Origin: Natronolimnohabitans innermongolicus JCM 12255
Lineage (GTDB): Archaea > Halobacteriota > Halobacteria > Halobacteriales > Natrialbaceae
Assembly: GCF_000337215.1 (NCBI RefSeq)
Contig: NZ_AOHZ01000088.1
Span: 607 to 64,606 of the forward strand
Reading direction: 5' to 3'
DNA: 64,000 bases
Shown here: positions 52,656 through 61,948 of the stretch, piece by piece
How the letters are laid out: each line of letters starts with the position of its first letter
How positions within the stretch are numbered: position 1 is the first letter of the stretch
The notes under the pieces: generated by a model
What the model was told of the DNA's origin: nothing
What the model saw: only the letters and a program-made list of their open reading frames with translations
The model's database searches: none
Made by a program: the position numbers and the translations under genes

Positions 52656-54131
52656 TCACACCGCGTCGAACGCGCGACCCGGGTACTCGAGGTACTCGGC
52701 GAGTCGATCGAGGAATCGCCCCGAGTCGGCGCCGTCAAGGACGCGGTGATCGATGGTGAGGCTGAACGTAATCGCACGTTCGAACGCGACCTCGCCGTCG
52801 CGCTCGACGGGAACCTGTTTTCGGCGGCCGACTGCGAGGATCGCGACCTCGGGCGGGTTGATGATCGAGTAGGAGACGTCCATGTCGAAGACGCCGACGT
52901 TGGTGACGGTGAACGTCCCGCCCTGGAGATCCGACGGCGCGTGGTCGTTCTCGAGGACGGACTCGACGAGTCGTCGGCGCTCGTCGGCCAGCGCCTCGAG
53001 ATCGCGGTTGGGGACATCGTCGATCACCGGGACCGTGAGCCCCCGATCGCTGTCGACCGCGTAGCCGACGTTGACCTCGTCGATGAACCGATGTTCGCCG
53101 TCTTCGAAGTGCGCGTTGAACGCGGGGAGATCCTCGAGCGTCCGGCCGACGAAGTGGAGGATGAGGTCGTTCAGGGAGACGTCGACGCCTTTCTCCTCGA
53201 GTCGGTCGCGGACTTCTTCGAGGCGTTCGATCCCGATCTCGCGGGTTCCCATGACGTGGGGTTTCTCGCGGGCGCTCTCGCTCAGACGCTCGGCGATCAT
53301 TCGCCGAGTGCCGGTGAGTTCGTGGGCCTCCGTGACGGTGAGTCCGTCGTCGGTCGTCGCGTCGCTCGAGGCGGCGGGTTCGGTGCGCTCGACGCCCTCG
53401 CTGCTCGCGAACTCGACGACGTCGTCTTCGACGATCGCGCCCTGCGGCCCCGTTCCCTCGACCCGCGAGAGGTCGACCCCGTCCTCCTCGGCGCGGCGTT
53501 TCGCTCGCGGCGTCGCTTTGACGTCCGCCGCGTCCGCCGCGTCGGACGCGTCGGCAGCCGCGATTTCGTCCTCGCCTTCCGTCCGGGACTCGTCCACGTC
53601 GCGCTCGAGGTAGCCTTCGACGTCGGTTTCGGTGACGGCGCCCTTCGGTCCGGTGCCTTCGATACCCGCGAGCTCGATCCCCGCCTCGGTAGCGCGGCGT
53701 TTCGCCCGCGGCGTCGCCTTCACGTCCGCGGTCGCCACACCACCGTCGTCCGCGGTCGCCCCACCGCCGTTTGCTTTCGTGCCGGACGCGGACTCGGTGT
53801 CCGCCGCGCCGGCGGAGTCGCCACCGCTCTCGGTCGGCGCTTCGGGACCCCCACCCGCCTCGAGTTCCGAGAGCGAGGGCGCCGACTCGCCTTCCTCTCC
53901 GATCACCGCGATCGGTTTCCCCACTTCGATGGCGATTTCCTCGCCCGTCTCGACGTACTGGCCGAGCAAAACGCCGCTCGCCGGCGCTTCGATCTCCGCG
54001 CTGGCCTTGTCCGACTCGAGGACGGCGACGACCTCACCCGCGTCGACGCGGTCGCCCTCGGCCACCTCCCAGGAGACGAGATCGCCGTAGTCGCTGAGTC
54101 CGAGTTTCGGAATCCGCACTACCTCTACCAT
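52656..54131 (-). CDS. 2-oxoacid dehydrogenase E2 (lipoamide acyltransferase) with duplicated PSBD
   Basis: A 491-residue E2. The lipoyl domain (1-78) has Lys42 in ESDKASAEIE. An Ala/Gly/Glu linker leads to two peripheral-subunit-binding domains, both starting VKATPRAKRRA (about residues 133-175 and 195-240), an internal duplication. The catalytic domain (265-491) has intact DHRVLDGADS. It starts at the ATG at 54131 because ATTTTAAATAG lies about 29 bases upstream; an ATG at 54143 is in frame. The private promoter and 156-base gap after E1-beta suggest partly independent transcription. Probable acetoin or pyruvate dehydrogenase core. Confidence 0.93.
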   Translation of the reverse strand: MVEVVRIPKLGLSDYGDLVSWEVAEGDRVDAGEVVAVLESDKASAEIEAPASGVLLGQYVETGEEIAIEVGKPIAVIGEEGESAPSLSELEAGGGPEAPTESGGDSAGAADTESASGTKANGGGATADDGGVATADVKATPRAKRRATEAGIELAGIEGTGPKGAVTETDVEGYLERDVDESRTEGEDEIAAADASDAADAADVKATPRAKRRAEEDGVDLSRVEGTGPQGAIVEDDVVEFASSEGVERTEPAASSDATTDDGLTVTEAHELTGTRRMIAERLSESAREKPHVMGTREIGIERLEEVRDRLEEKGVDVSLNDLILHFVGRTLEDLPAFNAHFEDGEHRFIDEVNVGYAVDSDRGLTVPVIDDVPNRDLEALADERRRLVESVLENDHAPSDLQGGTFTVTNVGVFDMDVSYSIINPPEVAILAVGRRKQVPVERDGEVAFERAITFSLTIDHRVLDGADSGRFLDRLAEYLEYPGRAFDAV

Positions 54132-54154
54132 ATTCGGTACCATGGTTCATGCAT

Positions 54155-54165
54155 CTATTTAAAAT
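54155..54165 (-). promoter_or_regulatory. TATA box for the E2 gene
   Basis: Minus-strand ATTTTAAATAG, centred about 29 bases before the E2 ATG at 54131. It implies an internal promoter between E1-beta and E2. Confidence 0.55.
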
Positions 54166-54299
54166 CTCACTAACCCCGGTTCGCTTTCCGTCGGCGGCGA
54201 ACCAGGGGCACACTTTCTCGTCCTCTCGTGCTCGAATCCCCAGGATCTCAGGATCGCGCCGCCGGCGCAGCGGACCGCGACGCGGGGGCGGCGAGCGCC

Positions 54300-55265
54300 C
54301 TAGAAGAGCGACTCGATCCCGGCCGCGATGCGATCGGCGGAGGGGAGGACCTCCTGCTCGAGGGGCGGACTGAGGGGAATCGGGACGTCCTTCACGCCGA
54401 TGGTCTTCGGCGGCGCGTCGAAACTGAAGAACTCGTTCTCGACGATCTCGTTTGCGATGTAACCTTGCGTCCCGTACCGCTCGACGGTCTCGTCGACGAC
54501 GACCAGCCGGCCGGTCTTCCGGACGCTCTCGGCGATGGTCTCGGTGTCGAGCGGGGCGAACGTTCGGGGATTGACGATCTCGACGTCGGCGTCCACCTCC
54601 GCGGCGGCCTCCTTCGCCCGGTGGAACATGAGCTGGGTCGCGACGACGGTGACGTCCTCGCCGTCTTCCTCGACCACGGCCTCACCGAGCGGGAGCGTGT
54701 ACTCCTCGTCGGGCACCTCGCCTTTCGTTTCGCTCAGCATCTTGTGCGGGAGGAAGAAGACCGGATTATCGTCCCTGATGGCGCTCTTGAACAGCCCCTT
54801 CGCGTCGTACGGCGTCGTGGCGGTGACGACGACCCACCCGGGGACGTTTCCGAGCCAGGAGTGGACGGACTGGGAGTGCTGTGCGCCCGCGCCGATGCCG
54901 GCGCCGGACGGGGCGAAGATCGTCAGCGGCGCTTCGAGCCGACCGCCGCTGACGTAGGGCTGTTTCGGTATCTGGTTGAAGACCTCGTCGCCGGCCGTCG
55001 CGGCGAAATCGGCGAACTGAAGCTCCGCGACGGGACGGATTCCGCCGACGGCGGCGCCGAGGGCCATCCCCGCGATGCCGATCTCCGAGAGCGGCGTATT
55101 CCGCACCCGGTCGCGACCGTGTTTCTCGTACAGCCCCTCCGTCTCGCCGAAGTTGCCGCCGAACTCCTCGACGTCCTCGCCGAACAGGATGACGTCGTCG
55201 TCCCGCGACAGTTCCTCGTCGAGCGCTTCCGCGATCGCCTCCACGTACGTAATCTCTCTCGTCAT
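54300..55265 (-). CDS. 2-oxoacid dehydrogenase E1 beta subunit
   Basis: A 321-residue beta subunit starting MTREITYVEAIAEALDEELS. Family segments include LFGEDVEEFGGNFGETEGL near residue 31, RPVAELQFADF near 76, GAQHSQSVHSWLGNVPGW near 130 and NPRTFAPLDTETI near 225. The GAGIGAGAQHSQS loop is typical of acetoin/pyruvate E1-beta subunits. Two bases separate its start from the E1-alpha stop, so coupling is likely. It is second in the minus-strand set E1a-E1b-E2. Confidence 0.95.
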   Translation of the reverse strand: MTREITYVEAIAEALDEELSRDDDVILFGEDVEEFGGNFGETEGLYEKHGRDRVRNTPLSEIGIAGMALGAAVGGIRPVAELQFADFAATAGDEVFNQIPKQPYVSGGRLEAPLTIFAPSGAGIGAGAQHSQSVHSWLGNVPGWVVVTATTPYDAKGLFKSAIRDDNPVFFLPHKMLSETKGEVPDEEYTLPLGEAVVEEDGEDVTVVATQLMFHRAKEAAAEVDADVEIVNPRTFAPLDTETIAESVRKTGRLVVVDETVERYGTQGYIANEIVENEFFSFDAPPKTIGVKDVPIPLSPPLEQEVLPSADRIAAGIESLF

Positions 55266-55267
55266 CG

Positions 55268-56278
55268 TTACTCACCCTGCCCGTAGAGGGGCGTTCTGTA
55301 GACGTGTTCGTAGGCCGCTTCCGGTTCCGGCTCGGGGCTCTCCCGGGCGAACTCGACGGCTTCGCTCACCTCGTCCTGAATGTTGGCGACCATGTCCTCG
55401 ATCTCCCCCTCCGTGAGCACGTCGTTCTCGAGTAGCCGCTCGCGGTAGTTCTCGATCGGATCTTTCTCCTCTTTGAGCCGTTCGTACTCCGCCTCGTCGC
55501 GATAGGTCTCCTTGTCGCCCTCGAAGTGGGGGACGAGCCTGACGACGCGGCTCTCGATGACCGACGGCCCCTCGCCGTTGCGAGCGCGTTCGATCGCGTC
55601 GGAGACCGCCCGATACACCTCCTCGACGTCGCTTCCGTCGACGCTCTCGGTCGCCATGTTGTGGGGGTCTCCGTAATCCGAAAGGCTGTCCGGCGAGAGC
55701 GACTCGGCCGGCGTGGAGATGGCCCACTGATTGTTCTCGATCACGAAGACCACCGGCAGATCCCAGTACGCGGCAAAGACCAGCGCCGTGTGGAACGAGC
55801 CGCGACTCGTGCCGCCGTCGCCGATAGTCGTCACGGCGACGTTGTCGGTCCCCTTCACCTTCTCGGCCAGCGCAAGCCCGACTGCGGGGTTCTGACCGGA
55901 GCCGATGGTCGCGGCGTGTCCGTACAGCTTCCGGTCGACGTCGGCCACGTGCATCTGGCCGCCGTGGCCCCTGTTGGATCCGTCGACGCGCCCGTACAGT
56001 TCCGCCATGATCTCCGGGAGCGGGACGCCCTTGGCGATGTACTGCCCGATGAGTCGCGCGCCACCGACGGCCAACCAGTCTTCGTCCCGCATCGCCGCTC
56101 CCATTCCGACGTGGGATCCCTCGTGCCCGCCGCTGAGGTGGACGAATCCCGGGATCTCCCCGTCGCCGAAGCGCTCCTTCGTCTCCTCCTCGAAGATATC
56201 GATCCGAAGCATCTCCTCGAGGAACCGTCTCGCGGTGTCGTCGTCGACGTTAACGTCCTGTGTCATGCGTTCCCACAT
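55268..56278 (-). CDS. 2-oxoacid dehydrogenase E1 alpha subunit
   Basis: A 336-residue alpha subunit. TPP/Mg motif: GDGGTSRGSFHTALVFAAYW through VIENNQW near residues 158-190. HLSGGHEGSHVGMG lies at the N-terminal substrate-access region, and RGHGGQMHV near 105 is typical of acetoin dehydrogenase E1-alpha (TPP-dependent) and related PDHs. Start: TTTATGCT about 28 bases before the ATG at 56278 favours MWERMTQDV; MTQDVN at 56266 is the alternative. With E1-beta, E2, lpdA and the butanediol dehydrogenase it makes a complete complex in one neighbourhood. Confidence 0.95.
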   Translation of the reverse strand: MWERMTQDVNVDDDTARRFLEEMLRIDIFEEETKERFGDGEIPGFVHLSGGHEGSHVGMGAAMRDEDWLAVGGARLIGQYIAKGVPLPEIMAELYGRVDGSNRGHGGQMHVADVDRKLYGHAATIGSGQNPAVGLALAEKVKGTDNVAVTTIGDGGTSRGSFHTALVFAAYWDLPVVFVIENNQWAISTPAESLSPDSLSDYGDPHNMATESVDGSDVEEVYRAVSDAIERARNGEGPSVIESRVVRLVPHFEGDKETYRDEAEYERLKEEKDPIENYRERLLENDVLTEGEIEDMVANIQDEVSEAVEFARESPEPEPEAAYEHVYRTPLYGQGE

Positions 56279-56436
56279 CAATGTGTGATGCAGTATCCAG
56301 CATAAAGCTACCCCAACTGATGGGTCGGCTGACCGTATGATCGCAGACTATCGGCGGTGGATCGCCGCCGATCCGCCGCCGAGCGGATCCGACCACGTGA
56401 GTACCTACTTATGGAACGTCCACGTTACCAACCAAC

Positions 56437-57186
56437 ATGCGTGGATTGCACGGAAAAACCGCAGTCGTCACCGGCGGTGCCTCTGGAATCGGTCGCGCGA
56501 CGGCGCACCGACTGGCCGAGGAAGGCGTCGACGTCGTCGTCACCGACGTCGATTCGGAGGGCGGCGAAACGATCGTCGAACGGATCACCGAAGCGGAGTC
56601 GACCGACGGAACGGCCGAGTTCCGCCGCCTCGACGTCAGCGATTACGAACGGTTCGAGGAGTGTTTGCTCACCGTCGCCGCGGAGCACGACGGACTGGAT
56701 ATCCTGTTCAACAACGCCGGCATCGGCGAAGGACGGTCCTTTCGCGAGACGACTCGCGAACACCGGAACCGATTGATCGACGTAAACCTCAACGGCGTCT
56801 GGAACGGCTGTCACGCTGCGTTGCCGATCTTCGAGGAAAACGGCGGCGGCGTCGTCGTCAACACGTCGTCGATGGCGGGATGGAAGCCGGCACCGATCAC
56901 GAGCTACGCGTTCACGAAGGCGGCGGTGCTTCACTTCACGCGGTCCGTCGCGGGCGAACTCGCACAGTACGACGTTCGGATCAACGCGGTCTGCCCAGGG
57001 CTGATCGAGACCGCGATGACAGACGAGTGGTACTCCGAAGCGCAACGGGAAGCGATGGGCCAACAGACGGCGTTCGGACGGTGGGGCGATCCCGACGAGG
57101 TCGCGTCCTGCGTCGCCTTCCTCGCCAGCGACGACGCGTCGTACGTGACCGGGCGAGCGCTGAAAGTCGACGCCGGCTACGTCTGA
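56437..57186 (+). CDS. Short-chain dehydrogenase/reductase
   Basis: A 249-residue classical SDR. NAD(P) motif TGGASGIGRATA near residue 11, NNAGIGEG near 90, catalytic Ser in NTSSMAGW and the Tyr-x-x-x-Lys pair in YAFTKAAV near 153. The terminal LKVDAGYV is typical. The TATA-like CTACTTATGG lies about 28 bases upstream. Next to the acetoin-like cluster it could be an acetoin/diacetyl reductase, but 3-hydroxyacyl or other alcohol substrates are equally consistent. Confidence 0.92.
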   Translation: MRGLHGKTAVVTGGASGIGRATAHRLAEEGVDVVVTDVDSEGGETIVERITEAESTDGTAEFRRLDVSDYERFEECLLTVAAEHDGLDILFNNAGIGEGRSFRETTREHRNRLIDVNLNGVWNGCHAALPIFEENGGGVVVNTSSMAGWKPAPITSYAFTKAAVLHFTRSVAGELAQYDVRINAVCPGLIETAMTDEWYSEAQREAMGQQTAFGRWGDPDEVASCVAFLASDDASYVTGRALKVDAGYV

Positions 57187-58009
57187 GCGGCCGTTTCGAC
57201 GACGGCTCGAGTCGTCGGACCTGACGGTCTGAGTAGTCTTGCGCATCGTCGATCCGGCAGCGGCTCGGACCGACCGACGGCAGCCCGCCCGCTGGAACGG
57301 TGTGAAAACGAGGGCCGTCGACCGCGCCGAGAGTGACAACTGAACCGAGTTACACGCTGATCGCACAGCCATCGAACGATCAGATGCGCAGTGACATTCA
57401 GTGACGACGATAGTTGTACGAATCACGAGCGGCGTTTGGTTATCCGTTCAGGTGCGCCGACGAGGGGCCGGTGAATAACGACCTTAGTCCGTTATTATCC
57501 GAGTTGGCAGTTGGCTTCTTGTCGGCAAGGTCGAACGAACCTCGGGTGCACGCGAGAGCCACGGGTTCGTGAACGCGGAGTTCACATCACTTCGACCGAC
57601 GACGCTCGCCGAAGAAGCGGCCTTCGCGGCGCAGTTCAGCCGAGTTGGATCGGCAACGACCCTACCGTTAGAAGTAATTACTCGTTTTGATGCAGCGATC
57701 AGATTTCTGATCGGCTCGATTGCCGAGCGGGGTCATCAAACGATCGAGAAAGTGGCTTTCGGGCGCCGTAGCTAGTGTCTACAGCAGCTTGGAAGAAGGA
57801 AACAGCGTCTCGAACGGCACGTCGGAAAAGACGATTCGACGTGCAGTTGAATATGGAAATTGCCTATTAGCGATAATTATCTATAATAGGTAGTCCATAC
57901 AGCCAGATCACACCAGTCGAATACGAATATCGCGGCAGACGAACGCGTGCCACACGAACTCCACTCAGCACGCAACTCGAGTTTCGGATTGCTCGAGCGA
58001 TCGATACCG
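57187..58009. other. Gene-poor stretch with an 84-bp-family repeat
   Basis: About 820 bases. Copy C of the 84-bp element is at 57328-57411. A 68-codon plus-strand frame at 57569-57775 with GTG start is GC-rich but unrecognised. Otherwise nothing supported. The right end is the truncated IS630 sequence. Confidence 0.4.
57328..57411 (+). repeat. 84-bp inverted-repeat element (MITE-like), copy C, degenerate ends
   Basis: Core ACTGAACCGAGTTACACGCTG, CGATCAGATGCGCAGTGACA and TTCAGTGACGACGATAG match copy A in order and spacing, giving the same 84-bp frame. The outer bases of the left repeat are lost. Confidence 0.65.
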
Positions 58010-58534
58010 CTACCGCGGCGTCCACCCTCCGGCACTTCCCTCGCGATCGTCTCGGAGCGAGTCACGCTCGTCACCGGTCGAATCGGCAGCTTTCCGGCGT
58101 GGTTTTCGATAGCACAATCCCGCTTCTCTGAGCAACCGCCGACAGCTCGGGAGCGAGTACTCGACGTCGTAGGTCTCGTTTAGATACTGTTGGACAAGCG
58201 CTGCCGTCCACGCCGGTGCGTCGAACCCAACCCGCTCGGGAGGTTCGTGAAGTACCTCTTCGAACTCTCGTTGTTGATTTTCCGAGAGCTTTCGTTTCCT
58301 CCCGGATCGGTGAGCATCCGTCACGGCCTGCTCGAGCGGCTCGTCGGTGTCGAGTCGCTCGAGCCAGTTGTAGATCGTCCGTCGTTGAACGCCGTACCAC
58401 TCGGCCAGTTCCGTCTGCGTGATACCGTTTTTGTACGCGATAGCGGCTAACAGCCGCTGTGTCGGCTTCGATCCGTCTACGCTATCGAGTGCATCTTGCA
58501 ATTCCTCGACAGCGATCTCCTCGAGATGGTCCAC
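58010..58534 (-). pseudogene. IS630-family transposase, N-terminal part only
   Basis: A 174-residue open frame. It carries the double HTH region of haloarchaeal IS630-type transposases: LLAAIAYKNGITQTELAEWY then GVQRRTIYNWLERL, and a second AWTAALVQQYLNETYDVEYS. The sequence agrees with the family to about KPRRKAADS and then ends in unrelated residues (GGWTPR); the DDE catalytic domain is missing. It is inactive, but its DNA-binding part could still be translated. Confidence 0.75.
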
Positions 58535-58783
58535 AACGCGTAGCCACGCATTTCGAGTAAAAAGTTGTAACGGGACGGCACCGAGCTACGTTCAATGCCA
58601 AACCCGCGGACGGCCTCTGTGACGGGTCTAACGCTCGTACAGCGGCGCTACGTAGAAGATCAGCTATCAAAAGGAGCAGTCGCGTTCGCCGTAATCGAGT
58701 TTGGTCAGGGGTACCAAAGGTAGACCCGTCAGGCGTTAGGCTCCCCGATCGAACGGCGACTGCCGTTCACCCGCGAAGGCGTC

Positions 58784-58893
58784 ATACTGTCGGACAGCAG
58801 TCAGTGAGCAGTCGGTCGCGAATTCGCGGTCGGCTCCGACGGCGACGACCGCAGTCGCGCGACCGATCGTCAACTCGTGCTATCCGGCAGTAT
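58784..58893 (-). repeat. 110-bp inverted-repeat element (MITE-like), copy 2
   Basis: The reverse complement of 58784-58893 matches copy 1 (38867-38976) over its whole length with a few substitutions. The terminal repeats agree at 14 of 16 positions. Its last base is also the last base of the stop codon of the DUF7344-like gene, so the element sits exactly at that gene's 3' end. Confidence 0.75.
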
Positions 58894-59240
58894 CAGTCGG
58901 TCAAGAGGCGAAGGTACGGCTCGATGACGTCCCGGTCGACGGTCAACGAAACCAGTTCCGTCGTCTCGTCGTAGGAAACGAGGCCGGCGGTGGACAGGTG
59001 GGGAAGATGCGTGTGGTAGAGATCGACGAGGATGCGCTGATACCGATCGTGCGACGGCTCGTCTTCCGTGATCGCGATATACTCGGCCAGGTCGCCGATA
59101 TGGATCGCGGCCGGCTTCTGCGAGAGATACCGGAGCGTCCGTTGTCGCCGTCGTGCCGCGAGGGCAGCGAACAGCGTCGTCGGGGTCACGTCCGAGTGGT
59201 CACTCTCTCCTGTCTGTGGGTTTCGAGTTTGCGGCTTCAT
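58893..59240 (-). CDS. DUF7344-like winged-helix protein
   Basis: A 115-residue haloarchaeal protein with a winged-helix fold. LFAALAARRRQRTLRYL near residues 23-39, then a helix pair and ILVDLYHTHLPHLSTAGLVS near 70-89, followed by a beta wing. This pattern is frequent in haloarchaeal small putative regulators. It is preceded by a short hydrophilic N-terminus. The 3' end is formed at the junction with the 110-bp element. Regulatory target unknown. Confidence 0.8.
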   Translation of the reverse strand: MKPQTRNPQTGESDHSDVTPTTLFAALAARRRQRTLRYLSQKPAAIHIGDLAEYIAITEDEPSHDRYQRILVDLYHTHLPHLSTAGLVSYDETTELVSLTVDRDVIEPYLRLLTD

Positions 59241-59393
59241 GCTGTCTCCGTACCATACCTACGCTCGGCGCACAACCTGGTCTCTCGTCACGACTTCAGC
59301 AGAGTACGACTACAGATGTGTGACCATCCATCATAACCTTTGTTGTGCGCGAATGTGCTCAAAAATCAAACAGTGACGGGTTTCGACTGGTTA

Positions 59394-59594
59394 TTACTCG
59401 AGAAATTCGGGGGTATAGCCCGTCTCTCCGGTCGGATCCTCTCGTTTGATCGTCACCGTCCAGGTCGGTGTCCCGGAGACGGGAACGGTGACTTGCCACG
59501 CGCCTTCAACGACGACACCGTGGCCGAATGCCGCTGCAATCAACTCACTGAGATCTTTTTCGAAGAGATCCGTTTCGTCAGTAGCGTGCTTCAT
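59394..59594 (-). CDS. Hypothetical small protein, 66 residues
   Basis: Acidic soluble protein starting MKHATDETDLFEKDLSELIA. An amphipathic helix is followed by a beta-rich part with HGVVVEGAWQVTVPVSG and WTVTIKREDP. This arrangement resembles other small haloarchaeal proteins of unknown role. No Cys or membrane segment. Situated about 150 bases beyond the histidine kinase stop, on the same strand. Confidence 0.55.
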   Translation of the reverse strand: MKHATDETDLFEKDLSELIAAAFGHGVVVEGAWQVTVPVSGTPTWTVTIKREDPTGETGYTPEFLE

Positions 59595-59746
59595 AGGGAG
59601 ATACTCAGTATCTTCACGCGTGGATTGGAGATAACGTTGTCCCCATCTATCACGAAAAGGGTTTTAATTGCACCAGTCTCCTGTAGAGTTCTAATTTCAG
59701 GAAATGGTTCTTTACCCACAGGTTAGTTAACTTAGTGACCGGACGG

Positions 59747-61858
59747 TCATTCCGGGATTCGCTGCGGTTGAGCGGGAGAGCCGCAACGTTCGGTGCTGAT
59801 TTCGAACCGCGCGCCGCCGTCGGTCCCTTCGCTAACGTCGATCTGCCAGCCGTGGGCTTCGATCACATCGTGGACGATCGCGAGACCGAAACCGGTACCA
59901 TCTCGGCTCGTCGTGTGGCCGCGCTCGAACACGAACTCGCGCTGTTCGTCGGGGATACCGACGCCGTCATCTTCGACGACGAACCCACAGTCGGGGTCGT
60001 CATCGAGATGACTGACCCGGATAGTTATGGAGGAGTCACCGCAGTCGGGGGACACAGCACAGCGCTCATCGCCGGCAGCATCAGCCGCCTGCGTCCCGTT
60101 TCGGTCGTCGCTCGGACCGTGCTCGAGGCTGTTGTGAAAGAGATTCTCGAAGACGTGGAGCAACTGGGCGCGATCACCGACGACGGTCCACCCGTCATCG
60201 AGGGTACACTCGAGCGTCGCGTCCGCACGCTGGGTCATGTCCCACGCGTCGGCGACCACTGACTCGAGCGCGATCGGCGACGGATCCGTCAACGTCGTGC
60301 CCGTTTGCGCCATCGTGAGCAGGTTCGTGATCATCCGTTCCATCCGATTGTGAGCGTCGCGAACCGCCTGGAAGTCCTCGGGACCCGAGGACGTTTCGGC
60401 GAATCGCAGGTACGTTTGCGCGATGCTCAACGGCGTCCGAAGGTCGTGGCTGATCACGCCCGCGAACTCCTCCAGTCGCTGGTTCGTTCGCTCGAGTTCG
60501 CGTTCTCGGTCGTTTCGTGCGGTAACGTCGCGGGAGTTGATCACGACGCCGTCGACGATATCGTTATCGAGCAAATCGACGGCGACGCCCTCGAGAGCGA
60601 CCAGGGATCCGTCGGCGTGGCGGACCCGGTACTCGAATCTCGTTTCCGAGTTCGGACCGTCACACAGGGCGTGGAATTCGTCGATCGCCTCGGCGCGGTC
60701 CTCGGCGTCGATTAACTCGAAGAGCGACTCACCGATGCGGCCATCGGGACGATACCCGAGAACGCTGGTGATCGACGGGCTGGTATACGTAATAGTACCG
60801 TCCTGGTCGACGACCGTGATAACGTCCGAGACGTTCTCGATGAGCGCCTGAAAGCGTTTTTCGGCTCTCCGCTGATCGGTCACGTCCCGCAGCATCAGGA
60901 CGACTCCGTCGGCCCGTTCGTCGCTGATGTCAGAGACTCTCGCATCGACGATCGCGCCGTTTCTATCGAACGTGAGTTCGTTCTCCGTCCCGACAAAAAG
61001 CGAGGAGCACTCCGGAAGAACGTCGCCGATCGGCGTGCCGAGCGCGTTCTCGGCGTTCAGAAACGACTGTGCAGCTGCGTTCAAGTCGACGATTCGCCGT
61101 TCGTCGTCGACGACGACGTATCCGTCGCGCATCCCGTCGATGACCGTATCACGAGCGATCGGGACGAGATCGAGCCAGCGGTATCGGTACAGGGCGATCA
61201 CGATCAGCAGACCGGTCAGACCGAACCCCCACACGGAGTAGTTGATCTCGGTTATCTGGTTGTGTGCGAGGACGTTGGCGAGGCCCGGAATCAGCGGGGC
61301 TAACACGACCAGCCGCGCCTGTTTGTGATAAACCCCGCTCCCTCGTGCGTCGAGGTACTCGAAGAAGAACAGGTAAATACCGCCCGCCGAGAGGCCCCAG
61401 TTGTAGAGGACGTAGAGCCAGTAGACCGAATTCTGGTACGCTTCGACCGGGAGCAGAACCTCCGTAAACGACGTTGGGTCGTGCATCAGTCCGTGGGCTG
61501 GGTTCGTCCAGGTCAGGACGACCCACCCAGCAGTGATGAAATAGAGCGTCCCGAGTCGGCGCGGAGAGAGCCAGTCGCGTCGTCCAGCGTACGAGAGCGC
61601 GAAGTGAAACAGCCCGGTCGACATGATTACGGCGCCCGAATCGACGGTTTTCGCGAGGACGAACCCGATCGTCGGATCCGACTCGAGAAGCAGGAATCCC
61701 TGCGGAATCGTCCACAGCGCGATGCCGCCGAAGAAGGCGCTCAACGGGACGATATCGGTCTTCGACCGGCTACGAAGGACGACCACCGCGAGAGCGAAGT
61801 TCAGGAGTCCGATGAGTACGAGGGTCAGCGCGTGTACCGTCGTGAACTCCTGAGTCAC
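59747..61858 (-). CDS. Sensor histidine kinase with N-terminal 7TM region and two PAS domains
   Basis: A 703-residue membrane kinase. Residues 1-220 hold seven hydrophobic segments (the HisK_N-like 7TM module). A PAS domain spans about 225-330 and a second about 340-455 (FQALIENVSDVITVVDQDG). The HisKA domain has His471 in VISHDLRTPLS. The ATPase domain has Asn576 (ENLFHNSLEHG), DDGVGIP near 630 and GTGFGLA near 654-660. It should autophosphorylate in response to a ligand or redox/light-related cue. The N-box and G-boxes are intact. No receiver gene is next to it. Confidence 0.94.
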   Translation of the reverse strand: MTQEFTTVHALTLVLIGLLNFALAVVVLRSRSKTDIVPLSAFFGGIALWTIPQGFLLLESDPTIGFVLAKTVDSGAVIMSTGLFHFALSYAGRRDWLSPRRLGTLYFITAGWVVLTWTNPAHGLMHDPTSFTEVLLPVEAYQNSVYWLYVLYNWGLSAGGIYLFFFEYLDARGSGVYHKQARLVVLAPLIPGLANVLAHNQITEINYSVWGFGLTGLLIVIALYRYRWLDLVPIARDTVIDGMRDGYVVVDDERRIVDLNAAAQSFLNAENALGTPIGDVLPECSSLFVGTENELTFDRNGAIVDARVSDISDERADGVVLMLRDVTDQRRAEKRFQALIENVSDVITVVDQDGTITYTSPSITSVLGYRPDGRIGESLFELIDAEDRAEAIDEFHALCDGPNSETRFEYRVRHADGSLVALEGVAVDLLDNDIVDGVVINSRDVTARNDRERELERTNQRLEEFAGVISHDLRTPLSIAQTYLRFAETSSGPEDFQAVRDAHNRMERMITNLLTMAQTGTTLTDPSPIALESVVADAWDMTQRADATLECTLDDGWTVVGDRAQLLHVFENLFHNSLEHGPSDDRNGTQAADAAGDERCAVSPDCGDSSITIRVSHLDDDPDCGFVVEDDGVGIPDEQREFVFERGHTTSRDGTGFGLAIVHDVIEAHGWQIDVSEGTDGGARFEISTERCGSPAQPQRIPE

Positions 61859-61948
61859 GTCTCTGTGAATGGAGAGTACAGAGAAATATATTGTGCGCGT
61901 TATCGGACAGGTTTCGAGATCCCGTCGTGAACGGTCCCGAAACTCGAC

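Noticed and set aside
52575-54173. 532-codon plus-strand frame opposite the E2 gene
   Set aside because: Antisense shadow; residues such as repeated RRV and DVRRV come from reading lipoyl/PSBD codons backwards.
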